Shown here one piece after another: positions 48,165 to 61,200 of a DNA stretch of 64,000 nucleotides. The stretch is from the NCBI RefSeq assembly GCF_947623445.1, contig NC_135242.1, positions 4,464,001 through 4,528,000 on the forward strand, in the 5' to 3' direction. A program made the position numbers and the translations under genes. The notes beneath the pieces were generated by a model, which had not been told where the DNA came from, ran no database searches, and was given only the letters and a program-made list of their open reading frames with translations. The first letter of the stretch is position 1, and the number at the start of each line of letters is the position of its first letter. Source of the DNA: Clavelina lepadiformis (taxonomy: Eukaryota > Chordata > Ascidiacea > Aplousobranchia > Clavelinidae).

Positions 48165-48780
48165 TTTGGTGAATATTATACCTGGTGCTATTGGTATCAA
48201 TGGCAACGAACTTTTAGAAGTGGTTTTAATTGCTATTTATACCTGTTTTACCATGATGTCGGAATATTAAGCCTGACAGAATTGAAAGCGCGTGCCTTGA
48301 AAACTTTTGCTTAAAAGAGAAAAATGGTTTGTACAGCGAAGTGTATTTGAATCGTTTTTATTTTTACTTCGCGTTTTTATTATCAGCTATAGCTGCCATA
48401 GTTTACAAATGCGACCTAATCCAAAGCAAATCTAATCTTTTATATCACAGTTCTTTTCAAAAAGGAAACGTGAATAATTTTCAACTTAGTAGTGCTACAC
48501 ATGGTCAATTTCCAGGTGGAGGCGAGGGCTCTCGGTGCAGTCTCCATGTCCATGACATGAGAACACTGCAATCTGGTTATCCCATTTGGAGAATGTTTCC
48601 TTTCGTACTTGCAAAATTCGTTTGAAAATTGCCCACAATAGGTCGCCTTTTGAAACGAACCAAAAAAGCATATTTTGACTCAAACGTCTCCAAGAGTACG
48701 AGATAAGCAATAAAAGGCCAAATCAATTTTCAACTGCTGTAGAAAAATCAATGGCAGAGGTTACTGTCAGCCATTGTTGG
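48165..48780. other. Right-arm segment with no counterpart in the left arm
   Basis: This faces the unrelated left segment 21500-22400. A plus-strand frame at 48329-48625 (98 codons) begins with a hydrophobic stretch (FYFYFAFLLSAIAAIVY) like a signal anchor. There is no family signature and no splice support, so no gene is called. Confidence 0.45.
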
Positions 48781-49151
48781 TACAATATACAATGTTTTCT
48801 TGACTGTGGGTAATAAGCACTATAAAAAACACAAATCCCAACGACATACTGAGGCAAAGTGTCAATCTTTTACTCCCGTTAATAAGACATAGATAACTGC
48901 ACTCGTAAAGCTGCAAAGAGTTTTATATTTAGCCTGGACTGAACTATAGTCGAACACTCTCTCTTACTACACGCATCGTCTATCGCTTCACCAGCTATAA
49001 CCAATCTGAACATGTATTTTTAATTTAAGTTCCACATCTTATCAATTGGAAGCTACGCGTATCGTGACCAAATTTCCGACCAAACAGTTTCTTTTTTTCA
49101 ACTCAAAGAGCACATAACCACTTCCAAAATCCAAATAGTATGTATTAGCAT

Positions 49152-49860
49152 CAGTGTTGTAATGACTCGAGTCACAGCTTGAAATGACTTAATTTGACTC
49201 GAGTCTCGGGAAAGTAACTTGATGCAAGTCATTAAATCTTAGTTGTTAGTTTATTGATCAAGTGAATTACAAAAATTTTATTTCTTTGTGAACGATCGGG
49301 TAAACGTAAAGTCACCGATACTTTTATCTGATGCCATCTCACCAAGGGTGTTTAGTTGTTTATGTTTTATTTTTGGCGATCAAAAAATGCACCGTTATGA
49401 CACACACCCTACATCCGTGTGTAGTGCAATGCTGGAGCTTGCAAAACAAGGGATAGCAACGTTGCAGCCATTTTATCAGTAGTACGGTCTGGGACTCTGA
49501 GTAGTCTATGACGCGTTCGATAAACTTTCATTCATTCATTCATAGATATAGGGGGTTAGGTCAGTAGGTGAGGGAAGTGGACATGCTAATAGTTGATATT
49601 AGTTATTTGGGGTTTAATTAAACTGAGTTTTAGATTACAAGGTAGATTTAGGTTTTTTTATAATAACGTTTTACGTAAGGTTAATGTTAGGCGGTAATAT
49701 TGCCTTTTTCTCTGAACGACTTGATTTGACTTGCATTATATTTTAGCATGTCTTGACTCGACTTGATCAAATTAGTAATTTGACTGGACTTGACTTAAGT
49801 CAACTTCCCAAATGACTTGACTTGACTCGAGTCTTAAAAAATGACTTGGTCACAGCACTG
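49152..49860. mobile_element. Complete CAGTG-type hAT MITE rich in GACTTGACTCGAGTC motifs
   Basis: The ends CAGTGTTGTAATGACTCGAG and, inverted, CAGTGCTGTGACCAAGTCA are flanked by a perfect 8-bp duplication ATTAGCAT (49144-49151 and 49861-49868). The left arm carries a truncated copy at 20745-21128. Confidence 0.9.
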
Positions 49861-50083
49861 ATTAGCATTGATTATTTTATTTAAACTAGTCCGAAAAAAG
49901 GGCTGGCTATTTATGACGTACAATTTTGAAACACCATAAATCGCTTTTTGATTAAATACAGCAGTTTGCAAGGATCACTCAAATTTCCTGCTAAATATAG
50001 CTTGCCCTCCTTGGAACTATAAGCGTACCTCGTCATACTAAGATCTGTAACGTATTTCCTTTCACAAGCTATCTTGAATCTAT

Positions 50084-53000
50084 TGATGTGCATCCAATGA
50101 CAGTTTAAGCTCGCAACGTTTAAGCATGGTTTGAACCTATATTATACGTATAGTTTCGTCTTGTAATCGACGTTTGACCTTATACTGCGAAACATTTAGC
50201 CATACAGTGGAAAAAAGCTGGTAACTCTGATAAGAATACACCGTTTCGTGCATGTGACAAGAAATAAGTAGGCTATGGTTAAAGCATTGCTTATAGTGCG
50301 AAACGGAAGAATCTTGCGCTGACGAAGCTAATAAAACTCAGAGTTGGTGTATATATAATGGCAATGTTTTAATGCAAACGATCACAAAATGCCCATTTCA
50401 GCATTTTCAAGCTATGTTTCATACGCACCTTTATAGCTATTCTTTTTCTCATGGTCTCCTTCCGAAAGGTGATAGGTCATTCGCTCAGGGCTCCAGCGGG
50501 AAACTTACAATTTCTGTCTTCACCTCAAGCCCTCGGTGTTATTCATAATAGTAAAATTCAAATCATGTTATGCGAAAAAACAATGTTGATTTTATCATTT
50601 TGCGGACAGTTTTAAATGAGACGCAGGTACTGTAGATTACTGGCGTTTCACTCTCACTAGTTTTTTGAGGAGCTCCAAGACAATGGCCGTGCTAATGAGC
50701 TCATTGCGGTTATTCGCATTAGAACAGTCTTCAAAAAACTGTTAGTTCTTTCAACTGTGGCACGTTAACCGACTGAAAGGTTGCTTGAAAATCACCAGTC
50801 ATTCATAACCTATTCCACACGACTGTTTCTTATAAACAACGCATATTTGGTAACGAATACACTAAACTTGGCAAATTGTTACACCTAAAGCCGCACATAA
50901 ACACAAAAACTTTCGACCTTGATACCTAAAATACATTTTCAGTCTGCAGTTAATTCAACACGTGGAATCTTTCATAACTGCAATGAAGTCATATATGGTA
51001 CTTGAAGCGAACTACTTAAAACTTAAAACAATGATTCATGATTCAAGCTGGATAATGTGCTGGTGGCTGCTTTATTACGTGCTTATTATTTGGCAAGTTC
51101 GTGTATTAGGCCTCATATGCAAAATATTTCAACGTTATCTCTTATAACTTTAAATCAAGTACACTTGGTAGCAATTTCCCGGCTATGGTGGTTTAAATGC
51201 CCAACTAACATTTTGTAATTCCGTATGAGTCCCAGTCGAATGGTAAGTGTGATGAAAAATCAAATAGCTGATGGCTGCGATGAACGCTTATTTTAGCCAA
51301 AATATGTTGTATCTATTAGGCTACACCGTTCAAGGTGAAGTTGGTCAGTTGAATACAATTTCCTTATTCTATTGATGGTTCACAAAACTCCATCAAAAGA
51401 ATATTGGATCATCTCGGCAACAAAACCACAAATAAGATCGTCACCGAATGGAATAACGCCAAGATCGTATTTACTGAGTTAGTTATAGAAAAGGTAATAT
51501 GTAAACATCTTATTGATGGAAATATATTGACCATTTTTAATCAAATTCGTTACTGATTCTGTATTTTGCTGTTGAAAAAAAAAAACGCGTCCTATATTCC
51601 AGGCTGAAAGCGACATGGTGAGCCTATTACTGCATGCAGGGTGTAACAGTGGTGTTGTATTTGATCTAGCCACCAGGTTACAAGTAGCAGCACGTGATTG
51701 ATCGTTAGCACTGGGTAATGTCTGTTAGTGTCAACCATAAATATTTATTTTCAAACATCAAAATTAGACATCTATGGTCTAAACTGCCAATCATACTGTG
51801 AATACCCTTCACACCCAGAAAGTCTGTTGTCATTGGCCTATTTAGAGTTGCGTCAGGTTGAGGGTAAGCCAATTTTTTTGAAAACTGGTTTTAAAATTGC
51901 GGCGTTTGCCCAGACAATTCAAAATGCGCATAGCCCAAAATTTTGCGCTTTTATGCTTTAAAAACCGCTTCAAACGCCTCGAAACGAAATATATTCTTAT
52001 CTTACCGTAATCCATACAGTAGCTGCAAAAGCCACAAAAAAATGGTTATAGCCGATAAGCAGTCGCAAACAAGAGCATGCGATCAAAGGGAAGAAAGAAA
52101 CGAAGACTAAAGAACGTCTACGGGTTCGAGATAGGAACCATGGCTCAATGGTACAGGGCCTCAAGAAAGACGCCAGAAAACTTGGGGAACCTACGGAGGC
52201 CTGGTTGGAAATACGGATGGGCTAGCCAACAAAAAGTAGCTAGCTATAACTATAATATCAGTTTATCGAATTTTGAGAGTCGTAAACCGAAGAATATATA
52301 ATGAACATTTGCAATGGGCTGACTTTACTATAACAACGCAAATCATGACGGGTATACATTTAAAGTACTGTACTAATACTGCATGATTTGTTTTTAACCA
52401 AAATTGAAACATGTAGAGAAAAAGTGGACGATATGCATAGATTGGACTAACTATCGCTGTGAACTGAGGATCATCGGGAAAGGTTTCCTTACCTTGACAA
52501 AATATCACAACTGCTCTTAACCATCCATTGCTGTATTGATGAAAGTGCTTTCCCTTTTTGATGACTTAATTGTTGCACCTACAACCAATTTGAATTCCCC
52601 TATGCTTTAATATCAATACACTAGTTTCTAATATCTACAGTAGTAGCCTACAGCTGCATGTATGAGAGCTTCTACCAATTAGAAGAGGAAAAAGGTCATT
52701 ATAAAATAAACGTAAAAACGCTACAGAAGGTATCCTATATGGTATAGACATAAGTCAGGAAGTCGTAGGTTACAAATTACTTAGAATTTTTGATACGTTT
52801 AGAGATGCTTTATATCATGTGATGTGAGTAATACTTTATCTTGAGCGAAACAAGTATTTTAGACGGGGGGGGGGGTCAAAAAGCCCCTCATGTGTATTTT
52901 GAGTGTTTCTGGCACTCGTGTAGAATAGAGTTAAGGTGTGTAATTTTGCACTTGTATTGTACAATAGTTTCTAGTTTGACTAATAACAACATTTAACGTT

Positions 53001-53640
53001 TTTACAACATTCAACATCACCACCTGTTGTTCCAGAAATGCCAAACACCCAGGAAATAAGGTATATATTATTCTTGATATTGCTGTTATTATAAATTTTA
53101 TGTAATGCTTTAAAACAGATATGGGCTACGTATGAAAGTTACCAATCTTCACATTAATATTAAAGGTGAAAAAATGAAAGTATTTTATCTTCGAAATTTA
53201 GAGGTGATAAGCTATGCTACCAATTTTTTTGTTTTGGCAGTGCAAATACTTCTTTTACAACACCGATCTTAGTGTCAAGGTATATAACTTTGATATGCAA
53301 GGTTATTAGTACTGTACTAACTGCAATCTTTGTTTTGTGGTGCCCATATCAGAGCATTATAATATGTGTATTTCACTAAATGCAGCATTTGATACTAACA
53401 ATATACACTTCATGTTTTTTGCAGTTCTGTGACTTCTCAACAAACTGATAAATAGGCAAGTGCTTCACATCAATTGCTCACATAATGATACGTTTAAGTT
53501 GTACTGAACTAAATAAATTTTCATGGAAAAACTACATGTAAAATGGAGTAAAGTAAAAGTTTTTTTGTAAAATACTTTGGTGGGGTACCAATTATCATAT
53601 GTCACAAGCTCTTGGTAATGTTGTGCAAATATTTTAACAG
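50084..53640. other. Right flank outside the duplication, no recognised gene
   Basis: Only short frames are present. There is a G homopolymer near 52865-52875 and an A run near 51575. Upstream exons of the DUF4806-like gene might lie near the right end but were not identified. Confidence 0.45.
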
Positions 53641-54472
53641 TGATAGACAATCTACTATTCTTTTACTGGAAAGAATTTGGGGGCAAGTAAAACAAAGCAC
53701 TCTAATGCTCCAGTCTCTTCATCGCCGATTTGTTGAAGGGCATATACCATCAACTTCTTCGTTGGAAGACTTCAACTTGCCGATTGGTTCATTTGAGGAT
53801 TTTGATAGGGTGGAACCACTGCTGGCAGAGAAATCACAAGCGAGTGTTCTTGTAAGTGCAATATTTAGGTTAATATCCAAGTTACTGATAATAATAATAC
53901 GAATATCGAATATTTTCATCTCTATAATCTAATTGCTATGGGGAACTACCCTGACATTTTTTCACTTACAGCTTCCATGTAAAAGCATGGCTATAAAACA
54001 GTAATTACTTGAATGGTCACAATAATTTATACCCTTGTAACCAGTAACATAATGCCACCAAACAACTGATTCTTATAAGGATTTTTTTATTGATTTCCTA
54101 TCTAGCGACAATCGGTGGCATAACTGCGGAAGTTGTTATCAGCATGATGCTGAGCAAATTGTTGACATTTGAACTGGCAACCAGTTTTAATTGGATGGGA
54201 AAGGGTCACAAAAGAGGAATGCATTCATCACAACTCGCAAAAGCTGTTATAGGTGAATAAGTCAAAATTGATTTTGCCAAGTCCCGTTTTGATTTTTTAG
54301 GTTGCTTACTGCTTCATTGTTTTAAGATGTATTGTGAGTGTTATTTACTATTATCTATCGATGATGTTTACTCCGATATTTAGTTTATAGCCTATGTTAT
54401 TATACTTTAGATGCTGTCAAGAAATCTGGTATCAAGGAAGCAGAGAGTATCTGCGATGTCAAGAAATGTTAA
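53641..54472 (+). CDS. DUF4806-domain gene, C-terminal exons (5' end not found)
   Basis: Three coding pieces are visible. The first is 53641-53851, with ERIWGQVKQSTLMLQSLHRR and then LPIGSFEDFDRVEPLL. The second, about 54085-54251, reads LATIGGITAEVVISMMLSKL and then FELATSFNWMGKGHKRG. The last is 54411-54472, DAVKKSGIKEAES with a stop. The order (acidic LPI..SFEDFD, LATIGG, Leu-rich helix, W-x-G-K-G loop, DAVKK) is the DUF4806 pattern of many tunicate and arthropod proteins, often linked to transposon-derived or zinc-finger proteins. Function is unknown. The join of piece 1 to piece 2 does not resolve to a clean phase with the acceptors I can see, so either a small exon is missing or the copy is damaged. 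No N-terminal exon was found. Confidence 0.6.
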
Positions 54473-54834
54473 AAATGCTAGTGATAGGGAAGGGGGAAGT
54501 CGAAAAAGAATGAAGAATAGCCTAAGTTTGGTAAGCTGTGTGGCATAAGTGCGTGATGTTCATATCATGTATTGCAGAGCGTTTAACTTTTGCGTTTTTA
54601 ATTTTGTGGATAGTAAAGAAACATATTGCAATAATTTTGATTACAAAAATATTTTAGATAAAGAACGGAAAGATGAAGACAGACAAGTCTATTTTATGAA
54701 TTTCGATTCATCTGCGTCAAGTGATGATAGCGATATTTTGCAGTAAAATATTGTGTTTGCTGTTTCAAATTTGAAAAAATAAACTTTTGCTCAAATGCAT
54801 AAAAACGCTGTGTGTTAGTGATTGTTGGTAGGCC

Positions 54835-55022
54835 CAACGTCGGCTCGTGGGAGACCGTAGTTAGCGCGCCAACCTAGGTCCGACAAAGATTTTGTTGCTC
54901 TCTACCCGACGTAGGCCCGCTGGACAAAAAGGCGTTGGCCCTTTTGCGATTATATCGGTAGTGGGCCGCCAGAAGCAAGCTAAAGGCCCGACTTTGGCCC
55001 TCGAGCGACGTGCTATCTGGGT
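54835..55022. repeat. GC-rich repeat block (GGCCCAACG type)
   Basis: This block is much richer in GC than its surroundings. It holds GGCCCAACGTCGG, GACGTAGGCCCGC and GCCCGACTTTGGCCC, related motifs in alternating orientation. A non-coding transposon-derived repeat is likely; the ends are not clear. Confidence 0.5.
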
Positions 55023-55035
55023 GTAGTCTCTAGTG

Positions 55036-55205
55036 CAGGGGTTCACAACTGTTCAAGTTAATTTTATTGCATCACAATTTATTTCTGAAATCAGAATTTT
55101 AGTGTGAAGGTTTTAATTAGAAATTAGCAGTAAACACTCAAGTGGCCCGCGCAATCATTCGTAAATTGCAGGTGGCCCTTTGGCCAAAAAGGTTGGACAC
55201 CCCTG
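55036..55205. mobile_element. Short hAT-type MITE
   Basis: CAGGGGTTCACAACTGTTC and, inverted, CAGGGGTGTCCAACCTTTT form the ends, with TGGCCC motifs inside. It belongs to the same broad family as 42933-43224. No target duplication is visible, so it is old. Confidence 0.65.
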
Positions 55206-56130
55206 GTGTAGGCTATGTAAGGAAATTTTGATCTTGTTCTAGATTTGAGTTTACTCTGTTGATAAGTTCATATTAACAAGCTACGCGCTCCCTTAAACTA
55301 TAATCGAGCCAGCTTCTTCACTTCGGGATGACGACTGGGATTTGTGAAATCGGCTGATCATATATCGTCCAATAAACGTTAGTAAAATAAAGTAAAACGA
55401 AAAAGAAAGCTTGTGGCGCATATCATAGAAATGTGGCTTGTTATGGAGATGTGGCGCAATGCTGAAGTAGGCTACTATCCATTTGGTAACTTATCCGGTG
55501 TTGGCGGTGTTAGGTATTTATTATTTGATAATTAATAAAGGATTGAAAGAAATTAAACTACGCTCCTCCTTATGCGCTACGCTTCTCGCTTTGTTCCGAT
55601 CTATTATTGTTATTGTATGTATTTTTATATGAGCATTTTTCCGCTTCATTTTGTTGCAACAAAATTCGCAGTTAGGGTTGGCTTCTGGCCAATACGAAAG
55701 ATGGGCCTCTGCTACTTAACACCAAAACAAAAGTAACAACCTAGCTATTATTTTGCGCAAATCACTGTGTTATTTCACAAGTTGTTCTCAAAAAAGAATG
55801 TTTAATGAAAGCGTAGTATAGCGCAACGAAAGACATTATACGCTATATGAGTACGTTGTTGTCTTGTTGAGCTGTTCTTGATCCACGGCTGTGGCTAACT
55901 TGATATTATATAATTGGCTAATAACATGTGCCGAAGCACAGAGAGCTAGCCTATCAACAAACTTTGACTAGTTTCGTTTCTTCTTCCAGCCGCAACAACG
56001 CAAATACGATACTAGGCTAGTTGCAGCAATATCCAAACAATCCAACATGCAGATTTGGTAGCCTACTTTTTTTCAAATCAGTCAAAGGGTTTTATTACTT
56101 CTATAGGCCTAGAACCTAGGCCATAAATAC
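55206..56130. other. No recognised gene
   Basis: AT-rich sequence with no coding signature or clear repeat ends. Confidence 0.45.
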
Positions 56131-56877
56131 CAGAGTCACCAAACCCAAGTGCTACCACAGTCATTCGTAACCAAATGATCAGACTCAAGTGCAAGTCAAG
56201 TCATTTACCGTTTAAGGCCCCAGTCGAGCCTTGTTAAAGAAATGACTTGAGTTGTTTGGCAAATAAAACTCAAGTCAAGTCAACCGCCATATGTATGATT
56301 AGTGTGGCAACAATTACCACCGAGTATTTGAGTGTAATATACAAGTGCACTACCACAGGATGCTTTTGTATACTATAGACCCCAGCTACTCAAATTGTGA
56401 CATCATCTGGTTGTGTCAAAATTTTACTCATCACGCACTCCTGCCAAGTTTATAATAAATAAACAAAGAATTGTGGCGTCCGTGGATGTCATCACGCCAA
56501 AATTTGTATGTTTGTATGCACAATTTCTCGTCAAAAACCGCCATACTTTTCAGTCAGGGTCAATCGATATCAGTAAGCTAAGCCATACAAAAACAAAAAC
56601 ACTGTTTTTGTCAACAACAAACGTTTGAAGTGATTGAAATATTACTTCCCTTTTTGCAGTTTCGAATGCGCTGTACAAGTGTACAGACACAAACTTTATT
56701 TCAAATTACAATTTAATAATTTGAACGAAAGATAAAATCGTTTTACTGTCATATGAAGTCTAATCAAGACGGATCAACTTGAATCAAGTCAAGTCTTTTT
56801 ATTCATTTTCTAGAAAGGAATTTGAGTCGTTGCAAAAAGTGACTCAAATGTGTTCGACTTGATTCATTACAACTCTG
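56131..56877. mobile_element. Decayed relative of the CAGTG/CAAGTC-type hAT MITE
   Basis: Both ends are rich in CAAGTCAAGTC. The right end, inverted, reads CAGAGTTGTAATGAATCAAG, close to the terminus of the complete copy at 49152. The left end starts CAGAGTCACC. No target duplication was found. Confidence 0.5.
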
Positions 56878-57126
56878 CCAATTTTTGCAGATTCTATACC
56901 ATATCGATAAGCATTCCATGATGGTAGCATCGGGCGCTAGACTAGTTATAAGTTCCCTTCCACTTAAACATCGTTATTAAGTCTTTAACTGTTTTATAAG
57001 TAACTTTGTTTTATGTTCAGCAACTTTTACCAATAGTTAAATGTTCTAACCTTGTTAATTGGCAGAAGCTTTGTTATTGACGAAGTTGTCAGTTAGTGGA
57101 AAACTCTACTTGTCTATTGGCAGAAC

Positions 57127-57972
57127 ATGAATATGTCACTTCTTCGAGTAATTCGTAGATTGCAGTCATCGTTTGTTGCACCTCAAAGACCCACATTAAT
57201 ATCAACTGATGCTGAGAAGCCCAACGTTGAAGGCAGAGAAGATGCTAATCTTTTTAGCTTCGAGTATATTCCACCTCAAGTTCAACCGGAATGGCATAGA
57301 AATAAACTAAAATATAGATTGGAGCGGATGGACTGCCTTAGGAGGCGGCAGGCAATTGATATTCCTGAATTCTATCCTGGAAGTATTTTAGCGGTTACAG
57401 TTGCAGATAATTATGCTCCGGGAAAGTCTATGAGATTTGCCGGACGTTGCTTGTATAAGGACGGTTTTGGCCTTGGCTGCAAGTTTGTTTTGAGAAATGT
57501 AATAGATAATGAGGGAGTTGAGAAAATGTATCACTTATTTGCTCCATATATTCAAAAAGTTGAATTGCTTCGGTTGGAAAAGTGGATTGATACAGACCTT
57601 CGATTTTTGCGTGATGCTGCAGACCAGTCAATATGCGAAATCGATCCAAACATGCAAGCAGAGTCCCCGTTACCCAAGACTGAAGAATTGCCTGTCTACA
57701 AGGGGAAAATACGTTTGCGAGAAATTGCAATGTGGGAGTTTCTTTATCACAAACAGTGGCCACGGCCTTATAACGCTTATCTAGAGGAACATTTTATAGA
57801 AGAAGAATTGATTGAACGAGAGAAGATCCACTGGCAAACTCAATCACACTTGAAATATGACATATGCAAACACTATGACGTGACAAAGATAAAGGCAGAA
57901 ATTATGGACGAAATGAAAGATAACAGACATAGAGTTGATGTTGCTGACAAGAAGATTACGGCGGATGCCTAA
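57127..57972 (+). CDS. MRPL19: Mitochondrial ribosomal protein bL19m
   Basis: A single uninterrupted exon of 281 aa. The bL19 fold is recognised from RRQAIDIPEFYPGSILAVT, then GLGCKFVLRNVID and KVELLRLEKW, and from the mitochondrial C-terminal extension ending in HYDVTKIKAEIMDEM. bL19m belongs to the large mitoribosomal subunit. The first about 30 residues are basic and lack acids early on, in line with a mitochondrial presequence. A second Met lies two codons downstream of the first. An acceptor-like CTATTGGCAG ends three bases before the ATG, which in a tunicate fits an SL trans-splice site. INTS11 starts 258 bases downstream on the same strand. Confidence 0.93.
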   Translation: MNMSLLRVIRRLQSSFVAPQRPTLISTDAEKPNVEGREDANLFSFEYIPPQVQPEWHRNKLKYRLERMDCLRRRQAIDIPEFYPGSILAVTVADNYAPGKSMRFAGRCLYKDGFGLGCKFVLRNVIDNEGVEKMYHLFAPYIQKVELLRLEKWIDTDLRFLRDAADQSICEIDPNMQAESPLPKTEELPVYKGKIRLREIAMWEFLYHKQWPRPYNAYLEEHFIEEELIEREKIHWQTQSHLKYDICKHYDVTKIKAEIMDEMKDNRHRVDVADKKITADA

Positions 57973-58200
57973 ACTTTCATATTTTATCGTGCTTTGTTTG
58001 TAAATTTACATGTTGTATTAAATGATGTGAACATAAAACATTTTATTGAAGATCACCATGTAAAAGTTTTGAAGCATGTACAATGAAACTTTATCTCCTT
58101 CAACTTACCCAGTTAATTCACTGTCCAGTTTCCGCATGGTCAGTTTTCTTTAAACTAGTTTGGTAACGGCAAGTGAAGTTCAATATTTCATTACATTTTT

Positions 58201-58202
58201 AG
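58201..58202 (+). promoter_or_regulatory. Candidate trans-splice acceptor of INTS11
   Basis: TTACATTTTTAG ends 28 bases upstream of the INTS11 ATG. With MRPL19 ending 230 bases before on the same strand, this could be the 3' splice site of a downstream operon gene or of an outron. Not provable from sequence. Confidence 0.35.
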
Positions 58203-58230
58203 ATATTTTGAACATTGTAATAAATAAGGA

Positions 58231-61200
58231 ATGCCAGACATAAGAGTAGTTCCACTTGGTGCTGGTCAAGATGTTGGTCGGAGCTGTATTTTGGTCACAC
58301 TAGGAGGCAAAAATATCATGTTAGATTGTGGGATGCATATGGGGTTTCACGATGAGCGACGCTTCCCCTACTTTAACTACATCACTGGGGGAAATGGAAG
58401 GCTCACGGAACACATTGACTGTGTCATTATAAGGTCGGTGTTTGAAACATACATAAAATCACATGAGAAAAATTAGTATGCTCACCGAATATATTTGCAC
58501 TGCATTATCTTTATCTCTTTGTGCCCGTAGCCACTTTCACCTTGATCATTGTGGAGCCCTCCCCTACATGTCAGAAATGGTTGGCTACGATGGACCAATT
58601 TATATGACACACCCAACCAAGGCAATTTGCCCGATCCTTTTAGAAGACTATCGGAAAATAACTGTTGACAGAAAGGGAGAGGAAAATTTCTTCACATCGC
58701 AGATGATCAAGGATTGTATGAAGAAAGTAGTGCCAGTTAATCTTCACCAAACTGTTCATGTAAGAAATCAATGCCCTAGTTAATAAGCCCGTGGTTCCCA
58801 AAGAAATTTTGACGCTGCTCTCTATGTAAAGGATTGAAATCGTCACAGCGCCTAATCAAAGGAAATTGTAAAAAATAACAAGCAAGTAGAACTGATGTTT
58901 TATAATGAATCTGGTGGCAGTTTTTCTGCTATGCATGATTGTCCTTCAATAACGAATGCTTTGAAAAATAAAACAATCCTGGAATTTGATTTCACTAAAT
59001 TGTGTGCTTTTCCGAAAAAAAAAAAAATTTACAGACAAGTTTTGCGGCACACCATTTGGGAACCACTAGAATAAGTTTTTGCTTTGATTCATTCTGACAT
59101 CTCATAATCCTTGCTACAGGTCGATGATGAACTTCAGATAAAAGCTTACTATGCCGGACACGTACTTGGAGCTGCCATGTTCTACATGAAAGTTGGAACA
59201 GAGTCGGTCTTGTACACTGGCGACTATAACATGACTCCAGACCGCCATCTGGGAGCCGCATGGGTAGATAAATGCAGACCGAGTCTTCTAATAACCGAGT
59301 CAACGTATGCAACAACCATCAGAGATTCAAAGAGGTAATTACACTGCTCATATGTGCAATGCCTCTGTTATATTACCCAATCAAAGTTGTGATTTTTAGG
59401 AAAGCTGTGCGTATACCTGAACTATTTTAGTGTTCCTGTTTTTGTGGTTGCAGATGTCGTGAACGAGACTTCCTTAAAAAAGTGCATGAAAGAGTAGAGA
59501 ATGGCGGCAAAGTTTTAATACCGGTCTTTGCATTGGGAAGGGCTCAAGAGCTTTGCATTTTATTGGAGTCATATTGGGAGAGAATGAACCTTAAAGTAGA
59601 CAACATCTGCCACATTTCAACGAATAAAACCTTGTGGTAGCAGTGCAACTGATTGTATTCATTCCTTAAATTTGTTACAGGTTCCCATATATTTTTCAAC
59701 TGGCTTGACCAACAAAGCAACAGAATATTACAAACTTTTCATCACATGGACCAACCAAAAAATTAAAAATACATTTGTCGAAAGAAACATGTTTGATTTT
59801 AAACACATCAAAGGTTTTAACAGGTGAATACCCGATTTAAATTAAGTTTTTTAGGCGAACTACTTACAATGAAGTTTTATTTGTATAGGTCCTATATTGA
59901 AAACCCAGGTCCTATGGTGGTTTTTGCGACACCAGGCATGTTACATGGAGGCCTGTCATTGGAGATCTTCAAAAAGTGGTGCACCAATGAGAAGAATATG
60001 ATTATCATGCCCGGATATTGTGTTGCGGGAACAGTCGGAAACAAGATTCTCTCTGGCATGAGGAAGATTGAACTGAAGCCAGGCCAGGTTTATATTTCAG
60101 ATAAACAACATAACTGATGAGTGATGACATAGATAGATAACTAATTTATAATTTTGTTGTATATTTCTGTGATACCAGTATGCATAATTTGCTAGCTCAA
60201 AAAATAAGTAATTTAGAGCATTTTCAAACGTCTTAGTTTAAATGTCAGAAAAAAGTCCGCAATTAATTTTTCAGATTGTTGAAATCAAGATGCAGGTTCA
60301 ATACATGTCATTCAGTGCCCACGCCGACGCAAAGGGAATAATGCAATTAATACGAATGTGCGAACCAGAGAATGTCATGCTGGTCCATGGTGAAGCCGCT
60401 AAAATGGAATTCCTTAAATCAAAAATTAACAAAGTAAGCAAACACAGTCTGCATTTGCATCAATCTATCTTTTTGCATTAAACTTTTGCAGAGTAGAACT
60501 GTAATATGTAAACCCGGCATAACTTTGAACATCTTTGCCTGCGTCTTGATGAAATTTCTTTTTAGGAGTTGCACCTTCCCTGTTTCAAGCCAGCCAATGG
60601 TGAGACTGTTGTCATAACGACCAACCCACCAATCAGTGCTGTTGCTTCAGTAAAGCTTCTTCATAAACACAGAGAAGTGACTGGAATAACTCCGAACCCT
60701 AAACGTATCAAGACCATCCACGGCACAGTGATCATCAAAGGAAACAAGTATTTAATAAATTTGGTGTTTCAAAAATCACATGCATGTAACATTTTCGAAA
60801 ATCGAAATGTGCAAAATCATGTTTGTTTTTTCAGCATGCAGCTGGTAGATTCAAATGATGCAATTGATGAGCTAAAACTGAAAAAGCATGAGGTATATAA
60901 ACTTCTTATGGAAAGAAGTCCGAGTCACTGAAGCAACCAATAACATGAAATTACTTCGCATGGTGGGAAATAAATGACAATTTGGGTGATATTTTAATTA
61001 ATTCTGAAGCTGAGGTTTACATCAACGGTTCACATTCCCAACATCCACCGCCCGACATCAGTGGCAATGAATCAACTTCATGGACATCTGAAGAAGAATT
61101 TGAGATCCCACAACATCAGCATCAACAGTGAAGAAAATATCCTTATCGACTCCGTAAGATTCCTCTTAATTGCTAGACGTACCAAAATACCTCACCATAA

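Larger units (their letters stand above)
35316..50083. repeat. Right arm of the large inverted duplication
   Basis: This arm mirrors 20641-33866 and is longer, because it keeps the tetraspanin B 3' half, a complete CAGTG-type MITE and two private MITEs. Gene order from the centre is tetraspanin B (+), tetraspanin A' (-) and GT31 copy 3 (-). Confidence 0.92.

Noticed and set aside
52077-52301. 74-codon plus-strand frame with basic N-terminus
   Set aside because: No domain, no splice sites and no support from neighbours.
54411-54530. Alternative open frame over the last DUF4806 exon starting at its ATG
   Set aside because: The DUF4806 frame (DAVKKSG...) fits phase and family; the overlapping basic frame is likely chance.
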